In this document: one piece after another, positions 41,694-50,408 of the stretch | Layout of the letters: each line of letters opens with the position of its first letter | Position numbering within the stretch: position 1 is the stretch's first letter | NCBI GenBank assembly: GCA_028289465.1 | Contig: JANQPM010000001.1 | Span: 1 to 52,412 of the forward strand | Length of the DNA stretch: 52,412 nt | Direction: 5' to 3' | Source of the DNA: Lysobacterales bacterium | Lineage (GTDB): Bacteria; Pseudomonadota; Gammaproteobacteria; Xanthomonadales; SZUA-36 | Program-made: the position numbers and the translations under genes | Notes under the pieces: generated by a model | Told to the model about the DNA's origin: nothing | The model's input: only the letters and a program-made list of their open reading frames with translations | Databases searched by the model: none

Positions 41694-44600
41694 CTATTCG
41701 TTCAGCGCCAGCAAACTGGCGTTGCCGCCGACCGCCGCCGTATTCACCGTCAGTGTGCGCTCAGTCGCAAAACCTAGCAAGTAATGTGGACCGCCGGCCT
41801 TCGGCCCGGTTCCGGAAAGCCCTTCGCCGCCGAACGGCTGAACGCCGACCACCGCACCGGTCATGGTACGGTTCACATACGCATTGCCGGCCTTGATACG
41901 GCTTGTGACATAGCGCTGCACACGGTCGATACGGCTGTGCACGCCCATAGTCAGGCCATAACCGGTCGCGTTGACCGCATCGATTACCTTGTCGATGTCC
42001 TGTGAGCGGTACCGCACCACGTGCAGTACCGGACCGAAGACTTCGCGCTGCAACTGGTCGATGGATCGAATCTCATAGGCCCGCGGCGCAAAAAAATGGC
42101 CGCCGGACAAGCCGGCATCCAGCGGGGCTTTCGCGATCAGGCGTGCCTTGCGGTCCATGTGCAGCGCGTGCTTTTCCAGAACCTGCAGCGCTTCCTGGTC
42201 GATGACCGGGCCGATATCGGTCTGCAGCAGTGCCGGATCGCCGACGATGAGTTCCTGCATGGCCCCGGCCAGCATTTTAACAACCCGGTCGGCAATGTCG
42301 CGCTGCAAGAACAGCACACGCAATGCCGAGCAGCGCTGGCCTGCACTGAGGAAAGCCGAACCGATGACATCGGTGACTACCTGCTCGGGCAGCGCCGAGG
42401 AGTCAACCAGCATCGCATTCTGGCCGCCGGTCTCTGCAATCAAGGTGGCCAGCGGCGCGTCCCGTGCTGCCAGGCTGCGCGCAATCAGCCGCGCGGTCTC
42501 GGTGGAGCCGGTAAATGCGACCCCGGCAATGCGTGGGTCGCCGGTCAGGTGGGCGCCGACCGTGGTACCGTCGCCCGGCAGCAGTTGAAACGCCCGGCGC
42601 GGAATACCGGCCTGGTACAGCAGTTCGGCCGCCCGGTGTGCGATAATCGGCGTCTGCTCGGCCGGTTTGGCCACCACGGTATTGCCCGCCGCCAGCGCCG
42701 CGGTGACCTGGCCGAGATAGATCGCGAGCGGAAAGTTCCACGGACTGATACAGGCAAACACGCCTCTGCCGTGCAGGCTCAATTGATTGGATTCCCCGGT
42801 CGGGCCGGGCAGCTGAACCGGTTGACCGAACAGGTGCCTGGCCTGCTCGGCATAGTAGCGGCAGAAATCCACCGCCTCGCGTACTTCTGCAATGCTGTCC
42901 AGTACGGTCTTGCCGGCTTCGCGGGCGCATATGGCCATCAGTTCGGCACTGTTCTGTTCCAGCAAATCGGCGGCCCGGTCCAGCGCCTTCGCACGCTTCT
43001 CGACCGGCGTGCGCTCCCAGGTGTCCGCATAGGCGTGCGCGGCCGCGACGGCCTGGTCGACCTGGTCGGACGAGGCATTGATGACATGGCCGACCACTCG
43101 ACGATAGTCGGACGGATCATAGACCGGTTGCCTTTCTTCGGCAGCGGCCGGTTTCCGGGACGCTTTGCGCTCGCCGGCCAGCAGCGGTTCGGCCGTCCAG
43201 TCCAATCGCGCTGCACCGGAAACCGCATCGGCCAGCCGGGCCAGCTCCAGTTCATTGGCCAGATTGAAGCCGGCCGAATTGACCCGTTCACCGACGCCGC
43301 CGTGGCGATAAATATCCCGCGGCAACGCAATCTGCGGATGCGGAATCGGGTCGTAGGCTTCGACATTGGCAATCGGATCTTCGGCGACTTTCTCCACCGG
43401 CAGATTTTCGTCCACGATACGGTTGACAAAAGACGTATTGGCACCGTTTTCCAATAGCCGCCGGACCAGATAAGGCAGCAGATCCTCGTGGCTGCCGACC
43501 GGTGCGTATACCCGGCACGCATGATGAAACGCCGGGTTTTGCATCACCTCGAAATACAGATCTTCGCCCATGCCGTGCAGGCGCTGGAATTCATAATCCA
43601 GCCGATCCCCGGCCAGCGTGGCGATCACGCAGATAGTATGCGCATTGTGGGTAGCAAACTGCGGGTAGAAAGCCTGCCGGTCGGCCAGCAGCTTCTTGGC
43701 GCAGGCGATATAGCTGATATCGGTGCTGGACTTGCGGGTGAATACCGGGTAGCCGCCGAAGCCTTCCACCTGGCTGTGCTTCACCTCGGTATCCCAGTAT
43801 GCGCCCTTGACCAGCCGGATTGGTATCCGGCGGCCTTTTTCGCGCGCCAGTTCGCTGAGCCAGTCGACGACGGCGACCGCGCGCTTTTGATAGGCCTGCA
43901 GCGCCAGCCCCAGGCCGGACCACCGGGCCAGCGAATCGTCGCGAAACACGGTCGCGAACACATCCAGAGAAAGCAGCAGCCGGTCCGCCTCCTCGGCGTC
44001 CACGGTCAATGCGATATGCCGTTCCCGGGCCATCCGGGCCAGTTCCAGCAAACGCGGCGGCAGCTCCCGCATCACACGCTCGCGCTGCGTGTATTCGTAG
44101 CGCGGGTGCAACGCCGACAGCTTGACCGAAATACTCGGTGCCGAATAAATATCGTCACCGTCATGGTGCTTGCCGATGGCTTTGATGGCCCGGCGGTAGG
44201 CCTCCAGATAGCGCTCGGCATCGACCGCGGTCAGTGCCGCTTCGCCAAGCATATCGAACGAATACCGGTACGCGCGATTGGTTTTTTTAGCCGACCGCTC
44301 CAGTGCTTCCACAATCGTACGGCCCATCACATACTGATGGCCCATAATGCGCATCGCGCGCCGTATCGCCAGGCGGACCACCGGCTCCCCGCTCTTGTTC
44401 GCCAACCTGCCGAGCACGGTCCTGAAATCTTTCTGTGTGCTGCTGCCGATATTGACCAGTTTGCCGGTCAGCATCAGCCCCCAGGTCGATGCGTTGACGA
44501 ACAAGGACTGACTTTTACCCAGGTGCGATTCCCAATCTGCGTCGGAGAGCTTGTCGGCAATCAACTTCTCGGCGGTATCGGCATCCGGCACCCGCAGCAA

Positions 44601-44885
44601 CGCTTCGGCAAGGCACATCAGCACCACACCTTCTTCGGAAGACAAATCGTATTCCTGCATGAAGGCTTCCATCGCGCCGACGTCTTGTTTGCGGGCACGC
44701 ACCCTGCGCACCAGCTCGACCGCCTGATCGTGCACTGAGCGGGTTTCAGACCGGCTCAGCCGGGCCTGTTCCAGCAGGGTCTTTACATGGGCGCTCTCAT
44801 CGGCATGATACAGCGCATTGATACGCTCCCGGTGCTGGCTTCCACCAGGAACCGATTTCGCCACATAGGCTAACGAATTGGACAC
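41694..44885 (-). CDS. putA: Bifunctional proline dehydrogenase / delta-1-pyrroline-5-carboxylate dehydrogenase
   Basis: 1063 residues from GTG 44885, preceded by GAGGAGAG at 6 bp; the longer frame to 45143 has no support. PutA oxidises proline to glutamate in two steps. The FAD-binding PRODH barrel contains 'IRLVKGAYWDTEVKHSQVEG' and 'FATHNAHTICVIATLA'. The P5C dehydrogenase half has 'ISPWNFPLAIYLGQVTAALA', 'FTGSTETARLIARSL', the general-base Glu in 'LIAETGGQNAML' and the nucleophile Cys in 'SAGQRCSALRVL'. There is no N-terminal ribbon-helix-helix DNA-binding domain, so unlike E. coli PutA it should not repress its own gene. Electrons pass to the quinone pool. Confidence 0.97.
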   Translation of the reverse strand: MSNSLAYVAKSVPGGSQHRERINALYHADESAHVKTLLEQARLSRSETRSVHDQAVELVRRVRARKQDVGAMEAFMQEYDLSSEEGVVLMCLAEALLRVPDADTAEKLIADKLSDADWESHLGKSQSLFVNASTWGLMLTGKLVNIGSSTQKDFRTVLGRLANKSGEPVVRLAIRRAMRIMGHQYVMGRTIVEALERSAKKTNRAYRYSFDMLGEAALTAVDAERYLEAYRRAIKAIGKHHDGDDIYSAPSISVKLSALHPRYEYTQRERVMRELPPRLLELARMARERHIALTVDAEEADRLLLSLDVFATVFRDDSLARWSGLGLALQAYQKRAVAVVDWLSELAREKGRRIPIRLVKGAYWDTEVKHSQVEGFGGYPVFTRKSSTDISYIACAKKLLADRQAFYPQFATHNAHTICVIATLAGDRLDYEFQRLHGMGEDLYFEVMQNPAFHHACRVYAPVGSHEDLLPYLVRRLLENGANTSFVNRIVDENLPVEKVAEDPIANVEAYDPIPHPQIALPRDIYRHGGVGERVNSAGFNLANELELARLADAVSGAARLDWTAEPLLAGERKASRKPAAAEERQPVYDPSDYRRVVGHVINASSDQVDQAVAAAHAYADTWERTPVEKRAKALDRAADLLEQNSAELMAICAREAGKTVLDSIAEVREAVDFCRYYAEQARHLFGQPVQLPGPTGESNQLSLHGRGVFACISPWNFPLAIYLGQVTAALAAGNTVVAKPAEQTPIIAHRAAELLYQAGIPRRAFQLLPGDGTTVGAHLTGDPRIAGVAFTGSTETARLIARSLAARDAPLATLIAETGGQNAMLVDSSALPEQVVTDVIGSAFLSAGQRCSALRVLFLQRDIADRVVKMLAGAMQELIVGDPALLQTDIGPVIDQEALQVLEKHALHMDRKARLIAKAPLDAGLSGGHFFAPRAYEIRSIDQLQREVFGPVLHVVRYRSQDIDKVIDAVNATGYGLTMGVHSRIDRVQRYVTSRIKAGNAYVNRTMTGAVVGVQPFGGEGLSGTGPKAGGPHYLLGFATERTLTVNTAAVGGNASLLALNE

Positions 44886-45193
44886 ACGATCTCTCCTCGG
44901 CCGGGTCAATCTAAGGATCGGCATTGTGTTTGAAACCCGTATCGGCAGACCGTATCGAATTGGCCTGAACGCCTGCCGCCAGGCAAAAACGAAGTGTACG
45001 TGGACGATGCGTCGGCCAGCAACTCCGCAGATGGCCGCCTCACCCATGCGCCCCGCGACTGGCCGCGCGGAGGCGATAAATAAATAGCGGACTTTCCTTG
45101 CCCCCTGATTGGACGGTGCCGTAAAATGTGTGGCTGATACCATGCTAAGGAGAATCGGCGGAATCGGTCGATCGGGCCGACGGGTTGAAATCG
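44886..45193. other. Intergenic region between divergent putA and DUF2244 gene
   Basis: 308 bp. It contains the putA ribosome site (GAGGAGAG) at the left and a TAAGGAG around 45145 on the plus strand, which is too far from the DUF2244 start to serve it. No clear promoter or operator was found. Confidence 0.5.
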
Positions 45194-45691
45194 ATGATTG
45201 AAGTCAGCCACGAAACCCCCGCCGATAATCGCTGTAGAATCCTGGCCCGGGCCAATTTTTCGCTATCGCTGTCGCACTTGCTGAAAGTGATACTGGCCCT
45301 GAGTCTTGGGACCGTGGCGCTGGCTGCGTTTTTGGCCCTGCAGGGCTATTGGCCGATATTGCCGATTGCCCTGTTACAGTCGGTTCTGGTGTCCCTGGCG
45401 CTGTTTCGCGCATGGCGCGAGACCTGGGCTCAGGACTTAATCGAAGTGGACGACCAGGTAATTTCGGTTACTCGTCGAACCGCTGTCGACACATTCACCT
45501 GCAAGCTGCAAACCGGCTGGGCCAGGGTGGAACTGCGGCGCGACTCGATAGACTGGTATCCGCCTCGCCTGATGCTGCATTCAGCCGGGCAGCGGGTGGA
45601 GCTGGGACGGTTTCTGAATCGAAAGGAACGAATCGACCTGGCTGGGCACCTGCGGCAGGCTTTAAGCCACCGCACCGTTTGGTCAGAATAG
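45194..45691 (+). CDS. DUF2244 membrane protein
   Basis: 165 residues from ATG 45194 (TTG 45185 is the alternative). Two membrane helices (LLKVILALSLGTVALAAFLA and YWPILPIALLQSVLVSLALF) are followed by a cytosolic beta-rich part with 'WARVELRRDSIDWYPPRLML' and 'GQRVELGRFLNRKERIDLAG', the conserved features of DUF2244. The family is regularly found beside cytochrome oxidase genes, as here (coxB 29 bp downstream), and is suspected of a role in oxidase assembly, but this is not proven. Confidence 0.88.
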   Translation: MIEVSHETPADNRCRILARANFSLSLSHLLKVILALSLGTVALAAFLALQGYWPILPIALLQSVLVSLALFRAWRETWAQDLIEVDDQVISVTRRTAVDTFTCKLQTGWARVELRRDSIDWYPPRLMLHSAGQRVELGRFLNRKERIDLAGHLRQALSHRTVWSE

Positions 45692-45720
45692 TGAAGATTA
45701 AAGAAAGGCCGTAAAAACCC

Positions 45721-46878
45721 ATGAGAAAGGAAAATACTGTCATCGTCGCGATTGCCGTTGTCGCGGCCGTTATCGCGGTAACCTGGGGCATTCTGGTAGC
45801 GCCGCGCGCGCTTGCGCCTGTCAATATGACGCAAGGAGTCACGCAGTTCAGTCGCGACGTGTACGACCTTCATATGATTATTCTCTGGATTTGCATCGTG
45901 ATCGGCGTGCTGGTATTCACCGCAATGTTCACCGCCATTTTCCTGCACCGGAAATCCCGCGGACACGAAGCGGCCCAGTTCAGCCACAGCACCAAGGCCG
46001 AGATTCTGTGGACCATCATACCGATCGCGATCCTGGTCGTGATGGCCTACCCGGCGACCAAGACCCTGATTACGATGGAGACCACCGGCGGCGCCGACAT
46101 GACCATCAAGATCACCGGCTATCAGTGGAAATGGAAATACGAATATCTGGATTCCGGGATCGAATTTATTTCCACGCTGGATGCTGCCAGCAATGAAGCC
46201 CGGCAGCTCAAGTCCGGCATCGATCCGGCATCCGTGCCCGATTACCTGCTGAACGTGGACAACCCCGTCGTCGTGCCGACCGGCACCAAGATTCGCTTTT
46301 TGATTACCGCCGACGACGTGATTCATGCCTGGTGGGTACCGGTCCTGGGCTGGAAACGGGATGCGATTCCCGGCTTCATCAACGAAGCCTGGACCATTAT
46401 CGATGAGCCCGGCACCTATCGCGGCCAGTGTGCCGAGCTGTGCGGCAAAGATCACGGGTTCATGCCAATCGTGCTGATCGCCAAACCCAAGGCCGAATAC
46501 GATGCCTGGGTGGCCGGGCAGCAACAGCGCATGGCCCAGGAAGCCGAGCAAGTACAGCGTATCTGGAGCAAGGCGGAACTGATGACCAAAGGCGAAGACG
46601 TCTATAACGCGCAATGCGCCACCTGCCATCAACCGGATGGCAAGGGCCTGGCGCCGGCGTTTCCGGCCTTGGCCGGTTCAGGTATTGCCACCGGACCGCT
46701 GCGGCAGCATATCGACATCGTGCTGAACGGCCGAGACGGTACTGCGATGCAAGGCTGGGGCAAGCTGCTGAACGAACAGGATATCGCTGCGGCATTAACT
46801 TATACGCGTAATGCATGGGGCAATGACACTGGCGACCTGGTACAGCCGAGCACCATCGCCAAAATCAAGAACGGCTGA
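45721..46878 (+). CDS. coxB: Cytochrome c oxidase subunit II with C-terminal cytochrome c domain
   Basis: 385 residues. The signal/anchor region and two membrane helices (IVAIAVVAAVIAVTWGIL and HMIILWICIVIGVLVF) are followed by a cupredoxin domain with the CuA site 'GQCAELCGKDHGFMPIVL' and the aromatic 'YQWKWKYEY' electron-entry strand. Residues ~295-375 are a fused cytochrome c domain with haem site CATCH and a Met-bearing 'DGTAMQGWG'. It takes electrons from cytochrome c (or directly through its own haem) and passes them to CoxA. It heads the coxB-coxA-small ORF-ctaG-coxC operon. Confidence 0.97.
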   Translation: MRKENTVIVAIAVVAAVIAVTWGILVAPRALAPVNMTQGVTQFSRDVYDLHMIILWICIVIGVLVFTAMFTAIFLHRKSRGHEAAQFSHSTKAEILWTIIPIAILVVMAYPATKTLITMETTGGADMTIKITGYQWKWKYEYLDSGIEFISTLDAASNEARQLKSGIDPASVPDYLLNVDNPVVVPTGTKIRFLITADDVIHAWWVPVLGWKRDAIPGFINEAWTIIDEPGTYRGQCAELCGKDHGFMPIVLIAKPKAEYDAWVAGQQQRMAQEAEQVQRIWSKAELMTKGEDVYNAQCATCHQPDGKGLAPAFPALAGSGIATGPLRQHIDIVLNGRDGTAMQGWGKLLNEQDIAAALTYTRNAWGNDTGDLVQPSTIAKIKNG

Positions 46879-46945
46879 TGCCCAAAGCCACAGAAACGAA
46901 AGTCACAGAAACTGGAACAGAACTCGAAAGCAAAGGATTAAGGTC

Positions 46946-48577
46946 ATGAGCGAAACCACCGCGCACATGCACGACGACCACGATCACGGGCCCGCCAGCG
47001 GCATCATGCGCTGGATTACCACCACCAACCACAAGGATATCGGTACTTTGTACCTGGTATTCGCGCTGCTCATGTTCTTTGTCGGCGGCCTGATGGCGCT
47101 GGTGATTCGGGCGGAACTGTTCATGCCGGGCCTGCAACTGGTTGAACCGGACTTCTTCAACCAGATGACCACCATGCATGCGCTGGTGATGATCTTCGGC
47201 GCGGTCATGCCGGCCTTTGTCGGTTTCGCCAACTGGATGGTGCCAATGATGGTCGGTGCGCCCGATATGGCGCTGCCCAGAATGAACAACTGGTCGTTCT
47301 GGATCATACCGTTTGCATTCACCATGCTGCTGCTGCCGCTGGTGCTTGGCATTTTCGGTATCGGCGGCGGCGGCCCGGCGTCCGGCTGGACGCTTTATCC
47401 GCCGTTATCGCTGCAGACCGGCGACGCGTTTGCGTTCACTATCTTCGCCGTTCACATGCTGGGAATTTCCTCCATCATGGGTGCGATCAATATCATCGCA
47501 ACCATTCTGAACATGCGGGCACCGGATATGACCCTGCTGCGCATGCCGCTGTTCGTCTGGACCTGGCTGATTACCGCGTTTCTGCTGATCGCGGTGATGC
47601 CGGTACTGGCCGGTGCGGTTACCATGCTGCTGACCGACCGATTCTTCGGCACCACGTTCTTCAGCGCGGCCGGCGGCGGCGACCCGGTGATGTTCCAGCA
47701 TATTTTCTGGTTCTTCGGCCATCCCGAGGTCTATATCATGATCCTGCCTGCTTTCGGCATCATTTCGGAGATCATTCCGACCTTTGCCCGCAAGCCGCTG
47801 TTCGGCTATACCTCGATGGTCTATGCGACCGCATCCATTGCGTTCCTGTCTTTCATCGTCTGGGCGCACCATATGTTTACCGTCGGCATGCCGCTGGGCG
47901 CGGAAATCTACTTCATGCTAGCAACCATGATGATCGCGGTGCCGACCGGAGTGAAGGTATTCAACTGGGTCACGACCATGTGGAAAGGCGCGATGACATT
48001 TGAAACGCCGATGCTGTGGGCCATTTCCTTTGTGGTGTTGTTTACCATCGGCGGTTTTTCCGGCCTGATGCTGGCCATCGTGCCGGTCGATTTCCAATAC
48101 CATGACACCTATTTCGTGGTCGCCCATTTCCATTATGTGCTGGTCACCGGCGCGGTCTTCGCGCTGATTGCCGGAATGTACTACTGGATACCGAAATGGA
48201 CCGGCTACATGTATAACGAAAAACTCGGCAAATGGCATTTCTGGCTGAGCACTATTTTCGTCAATATCTTGTTTTTCCCGCAGCACTACCTGGGCCTCGC
48301 GGGTATGCCGCGACGGATTCCCGACTACTCCGTGCAATTCGCCGAATTCAACATGATTTCCTCGATCGGCGCATTCGGTTTCGGTATCAGCCAGTTGCTG
48401 ATGGTAGCGGTTATCTGGCAATGCGTGCGCGGCGGCAAGAAGGCGTCAGCTCGGGTCTGGGAAGGCGCACGCGGCCTGGAATGGACGGTACCGTCACCGG
48501 CACCGTATCACACGTTCGAAACGCCGCCGGCCATTGACGACTCCATGGTTGCGCACCCGGACGATCTGGCACACTGA
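46946..48577 (+). CDS. coxA: Cytochrome c oxidase subunit I
   Basis: 543 residues from ATG 46946 (AAGGATTAAGG upstream; a longer frame to 46811 overlaps coxB). Twelve membrane helices carry the haem a/a3-CuB centre: His in 'TTMHALVMIFGAVMP', 'FWFFGHPEVYIMILPAFGII' (CuB His cross-linked to Tyr), 'WAHHMFTVGM' and 'YFVVAHFHYVLVTG'. It reduces oxygen to water and pumps protons. The presence of the GHPEVY Glu and the D-channel residues places it in the A-type haem-copper oxidases. Confidence 0.98.
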   Translation: MSETTAHMHDDHDHGPASGIMRWITTTNHKDIGTLYLVFALLMFFVGGLMALVIRAELFMPGLQLVEPDFFNQMTTMHALVMIFGAVMPAFVGFANWMVPMMVGAPDMALPRMNNWSFWIIPFAFTMLLLPLVLGIFGIGGGGPASGWTLYPPLSLQTGDAFAFTIFAVHMLGISSIMGAINIIATILNMRAPDMTLLRMPLFVWTWLITAFLLIAVMPVLAGAVTMLLTDRFFGTTFFSAAGGGDPVMFQHIFWFFGHPEVYIMILPAFGIISEIIPTFARKPLFGYTSMVYATASIAFLSFIVWAHHMFTVGMPLGAEIYFMLATMMIAVPTGVKVFNWVTTMWKGAMTFETPMLWAISFVVLFTIGGFSGLMLAIVPVDFQYHDTYFVVAHFHYVLVTGAVFALIAGMYYWIPKWTGYMYNEKLGKWHFWLSTIFVNILFFPQHYLGLAGMPRRIPDYSVQFAEFNMISSIGAFGFGISQLLMVAVIWQCVRGGKKASARVWEGARGLEWTVPSPAPYHTFETPPAIDDSMVAHPDDLAH

Positions 48578-48582
48578 GGCAG

Positions 48583-48708
48583 ATGAGCCGAACGATGGAA
48601 CAGGATCACCGACGCAAACGGGCCGTACGCACCGCCTGGTGGCTGGTCGGGCTGGCTCTGGCGTTCTACGTCGGATTTTTCATCGTCGAAGGCCTGTTCC
48701 GGCCCTGA
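48583..48708 (+). CDS. Cytochrome oxidase small assembly-type membrane protein
   Basis: 41 residues, start ATG 48583, 5 bp after coxA and 16 bp before ctaG. A charged N-terminus (MEQDHRRKRAVR) is followed by one membrane helix, TAWWLVGLALAFYVGFFIVE, and a short tail GLFRP. Tiny one-helix proteins of this kind sit between coxA and ctaG in many gammaproteobacteria and are annotated as cytochrome oxidase small assembly proteins; their exact job is not established. The position and tight spacing are the main evidence. Confidence 0.8.
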   Translation: MSRTMEQDHRRKRAVRTAWWLVGLALAFYVGFFIVEGLFRP

Positions 48709-48724
48709 TCGGCACGACGGTACG

Positions 48725-49285
48725 ATGAGCAGCTTAAACCAGCAACAGCAGAAAAACCGGAAGTTAATCCGGCTTCTGGTCCTGGTTTCTGTCGGCATGT
48801 TCGGCTTTGGCTTCGCGATGTGGCCGCTGTATAACGTATTCTGTGATATCACCGGCTTCGGTGGCCGCGGCGTACAAGTGGCCCAGGCCTCCAGCCTGGT
48901 TACCGGCACCTCTGACCGCGAGGTCAGGATCACTTTCGATGCCACCGTCAATTCCGCCCTGCCGTGGGATTTCAAACCGGCGGAACGGCAGATGACGGTC
49001 AGGCTGGGCGAACTCAGCAACGCCAAGTATCTGGCGCTGAACACTAGTAATGAAGCCATCGCCGGCCATGCGATTTATAACGTCACTCCGCCGGAGGCCA
49101 GCCTGTATTTCGTCAAAACGGAATGCTTCTGCTTCACCGAGCAGTTGCTGCAACAGGGCGAAGCCAGGGAGATGCCGGTCTATTTCTTCGTCAAAACCGA
49201 CCTGCCGGCAAATATCACCGATATCACGCTCTCTTATACTTTTTTCCGCGATAGCAGTGACGCGGGACTGACACTGACACCATAA
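48725..49285 (+). CDS. ctaG: Cytochrome c oxidase assembly protein (Cox11/CtaG)
   Basis: 186 residues. An N-terminal membrane anchor (LIRLLVLVSVGMFGFGFAMW) is followed by the periplasmic immunoglobulin-like domain with the copper-binding motif CFCF in 'VKTECFCFTEQLL'. It delivers Cu to the CuB site of CoxA. The 'PLYNVFCDITGFGG' stretch after the helix is typical. It is in the usual place between coxA and coxC. Confidence 0.96.
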   Translation: MSSLNQQQQKNRKLIRLLVLVSVGMFGFGFAMWPLYNVFCDITGFGGRGVQVAQASSLVTGTSDREVRITFDATVNSALPWDFKPAERQMTVRLGELSNAKYLALNTSNEAIAGHAIYNVTPPEASLYFVKTECFCFTEQLLQQGEAREMPVYFFVKTDLPANITDITLSYTFFRDSSDAGLTLTP

Positions 49286-49300
49286 GGCTTGAGAACCACC

Positions 49301-50173
49301 ATGGCACATACACAAGGAAGCTACTACGTCCCACACGGCACCAAGTGGCCGATTCTGGGTTCTATCGGCATGTTCATAGCACTGTTCGGTGCAGCCATTT
49401 GGCTGAATGACGCCGACATCGGCCGCAATATCATGTTTATCGGTACCGCGATCATCATCCTGATGCTGTTCGGCTGGTTCGGCCAGGTGATCCGGGAATC
49501 CGAAAGCGGCGTTTACAACGACCAGGTCGACACCTCGTTCCGTATGGGCATGCTCTGGTTCATCTTCTCCGAGGTGATGTTCTTTGCGGCTTTCTTCGGC
49601 GCGCTGTTCTATGCTCGCACGCTTGCCGTGCCGTGGCTGGGCGGCGAAGGCATGGGCGCATCCACCAACGAATACTTGTGGAACGGCTTCGAGGCGGTCT
49701 GGCCGACCAACGGCCCGGCCGAAATCGGCGGCAAGTTCCAAACCGTTCCGGCATTCGATGTGCCGTTATGGAATACGCTGATTCTGCTGACCTCCGGCCT
49801 GACCATCACCCTGGCCCATCATGCGCTGAAGAAAGCTCAGCGCACGCCGTTGATCATCTGGCTGGCCGCGACTTTCCTGCTTGGCTTTTTCTTTCTGTAT
49901 CTGCAGGCCGCCGAATACATGGAAGCCTATCAGCACCTGAACCTGAAACTTAGCACCGGCGTTTACGGCAGTACTTTCTTTATGCTGACCGGATTCCACG
50001 GACTGCATGTGACCATCGGTTCCATCATGCTGGTAGTGATCTGGTTCCGGGTACTGCGCGGGCACTTCAAGCCGGAGAATCATTTCGGCTTCGAAGCGGT
50101 AGCCTGGTACTGGCACTTTGTGGACGTGGTCTGGCTGGGATTGTTTGTATTCGTCTATGTATTAGTGGCGTAG
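49301..50173 (+). CDS. coxC: Cytochrome c oxidase subunit III
   Basis: 290 residues from ATG 49301 (a non-ATG codon at 49289 is in frame). Seven membrane helices, with the family patterns 'FRMGMLWFIFSEVMFFAAFF', 'LILLTSGLTITLAHHALK', 'FFMLTGFHGLHVTIGSIML' and 'FEAVAWYWHFVDVVWLGLFV'. It stabilises CoxA during turnover. It is the last gene of the operon and is followed by a terminator; genes for SURF1 and haem A/O synthesis, which often follow, are not here. Confidence 0.97.
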   Translation: MAHTQGSYYVPHGTKWPILGSIGMFIALFGAAIWLNDADIGRNIMFIGTAIIILMLFGWFGQVIRESESGVYNDQVDTSFRMGMLWFIFSEVMFFAAFFGALFYARTLAVPWLGGEGMGASTNEYLWNGFEAVWPTNGPAEIGGKFQTVPAFDVPLWNTLILLTSGLTITLAHHALKKAQRTPLIIWLAATFLLGFFFLYLQAAEYMEAYQHLNLKLSTGVYGSTFFMLTGFHGLHVTIGSIMLVVIWFRVLRGHFKPENHFGFEAVAWYWHFVDVVWLGLFVFVYVLVA

Positions 50174-50195
50174 ATCGCATTCTCAAAAAAGCTCA

Positions 50196-50227
50196 CCCAT
50201 CGCATGTCAAACAGCGATGGGGGTTTT
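50196..50227 (+). terminator. Rho-independent terminator of the cox operon
   Basis: CCCATCGC / GCGATGGG stem with a 10-base loop, then GGTTTT. It is 22 bp after the coxC stop. Confidence 0.85.
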
Positions 50228-50315
50228 CGATCACCATACAAATTAGTTAGATCGGTAGCAAACACAAGATTTCCAAGGCGGGCAGCGCGAAAACTGACGA
50301 CAGCCAGACTCTTTA

Positions 50316-50352
50316 ATAGATTTATTCTATCAATAGAATAAAATCAATCAAT
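50316..50352 (+). promoter_or_regulatory. OxyR-type operator upstream of catalase
   Basis: ATAG-N7-CTAT-N7-ATAA-N7-CAAT, 14 of 16 positions of the OxyR tetramer consensus (ATAG-N7-CTAT repeated) in exact spacing. It ends directly before the -35 of the catalase promoter, the usual position for activation by oxidised OxyR. Confidence 0.78.
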
Positions 50353-50381
50353 TTTACAAATATCTATCAGTTCCGGACAAT
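50353..50381 (+). promoter_or_regulatory. Catalase promoter
   Basis: -35 TTTACA (50353-50358) and -10 GACAAT (50376-50381) with a 17-bp spacer. The weak -10 fits a promoter that needs an activator. Confidence 0.6.
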
Positions 50382-50408
50382 AGCCGTATTCACACAGAGG
50401 CTATGACC

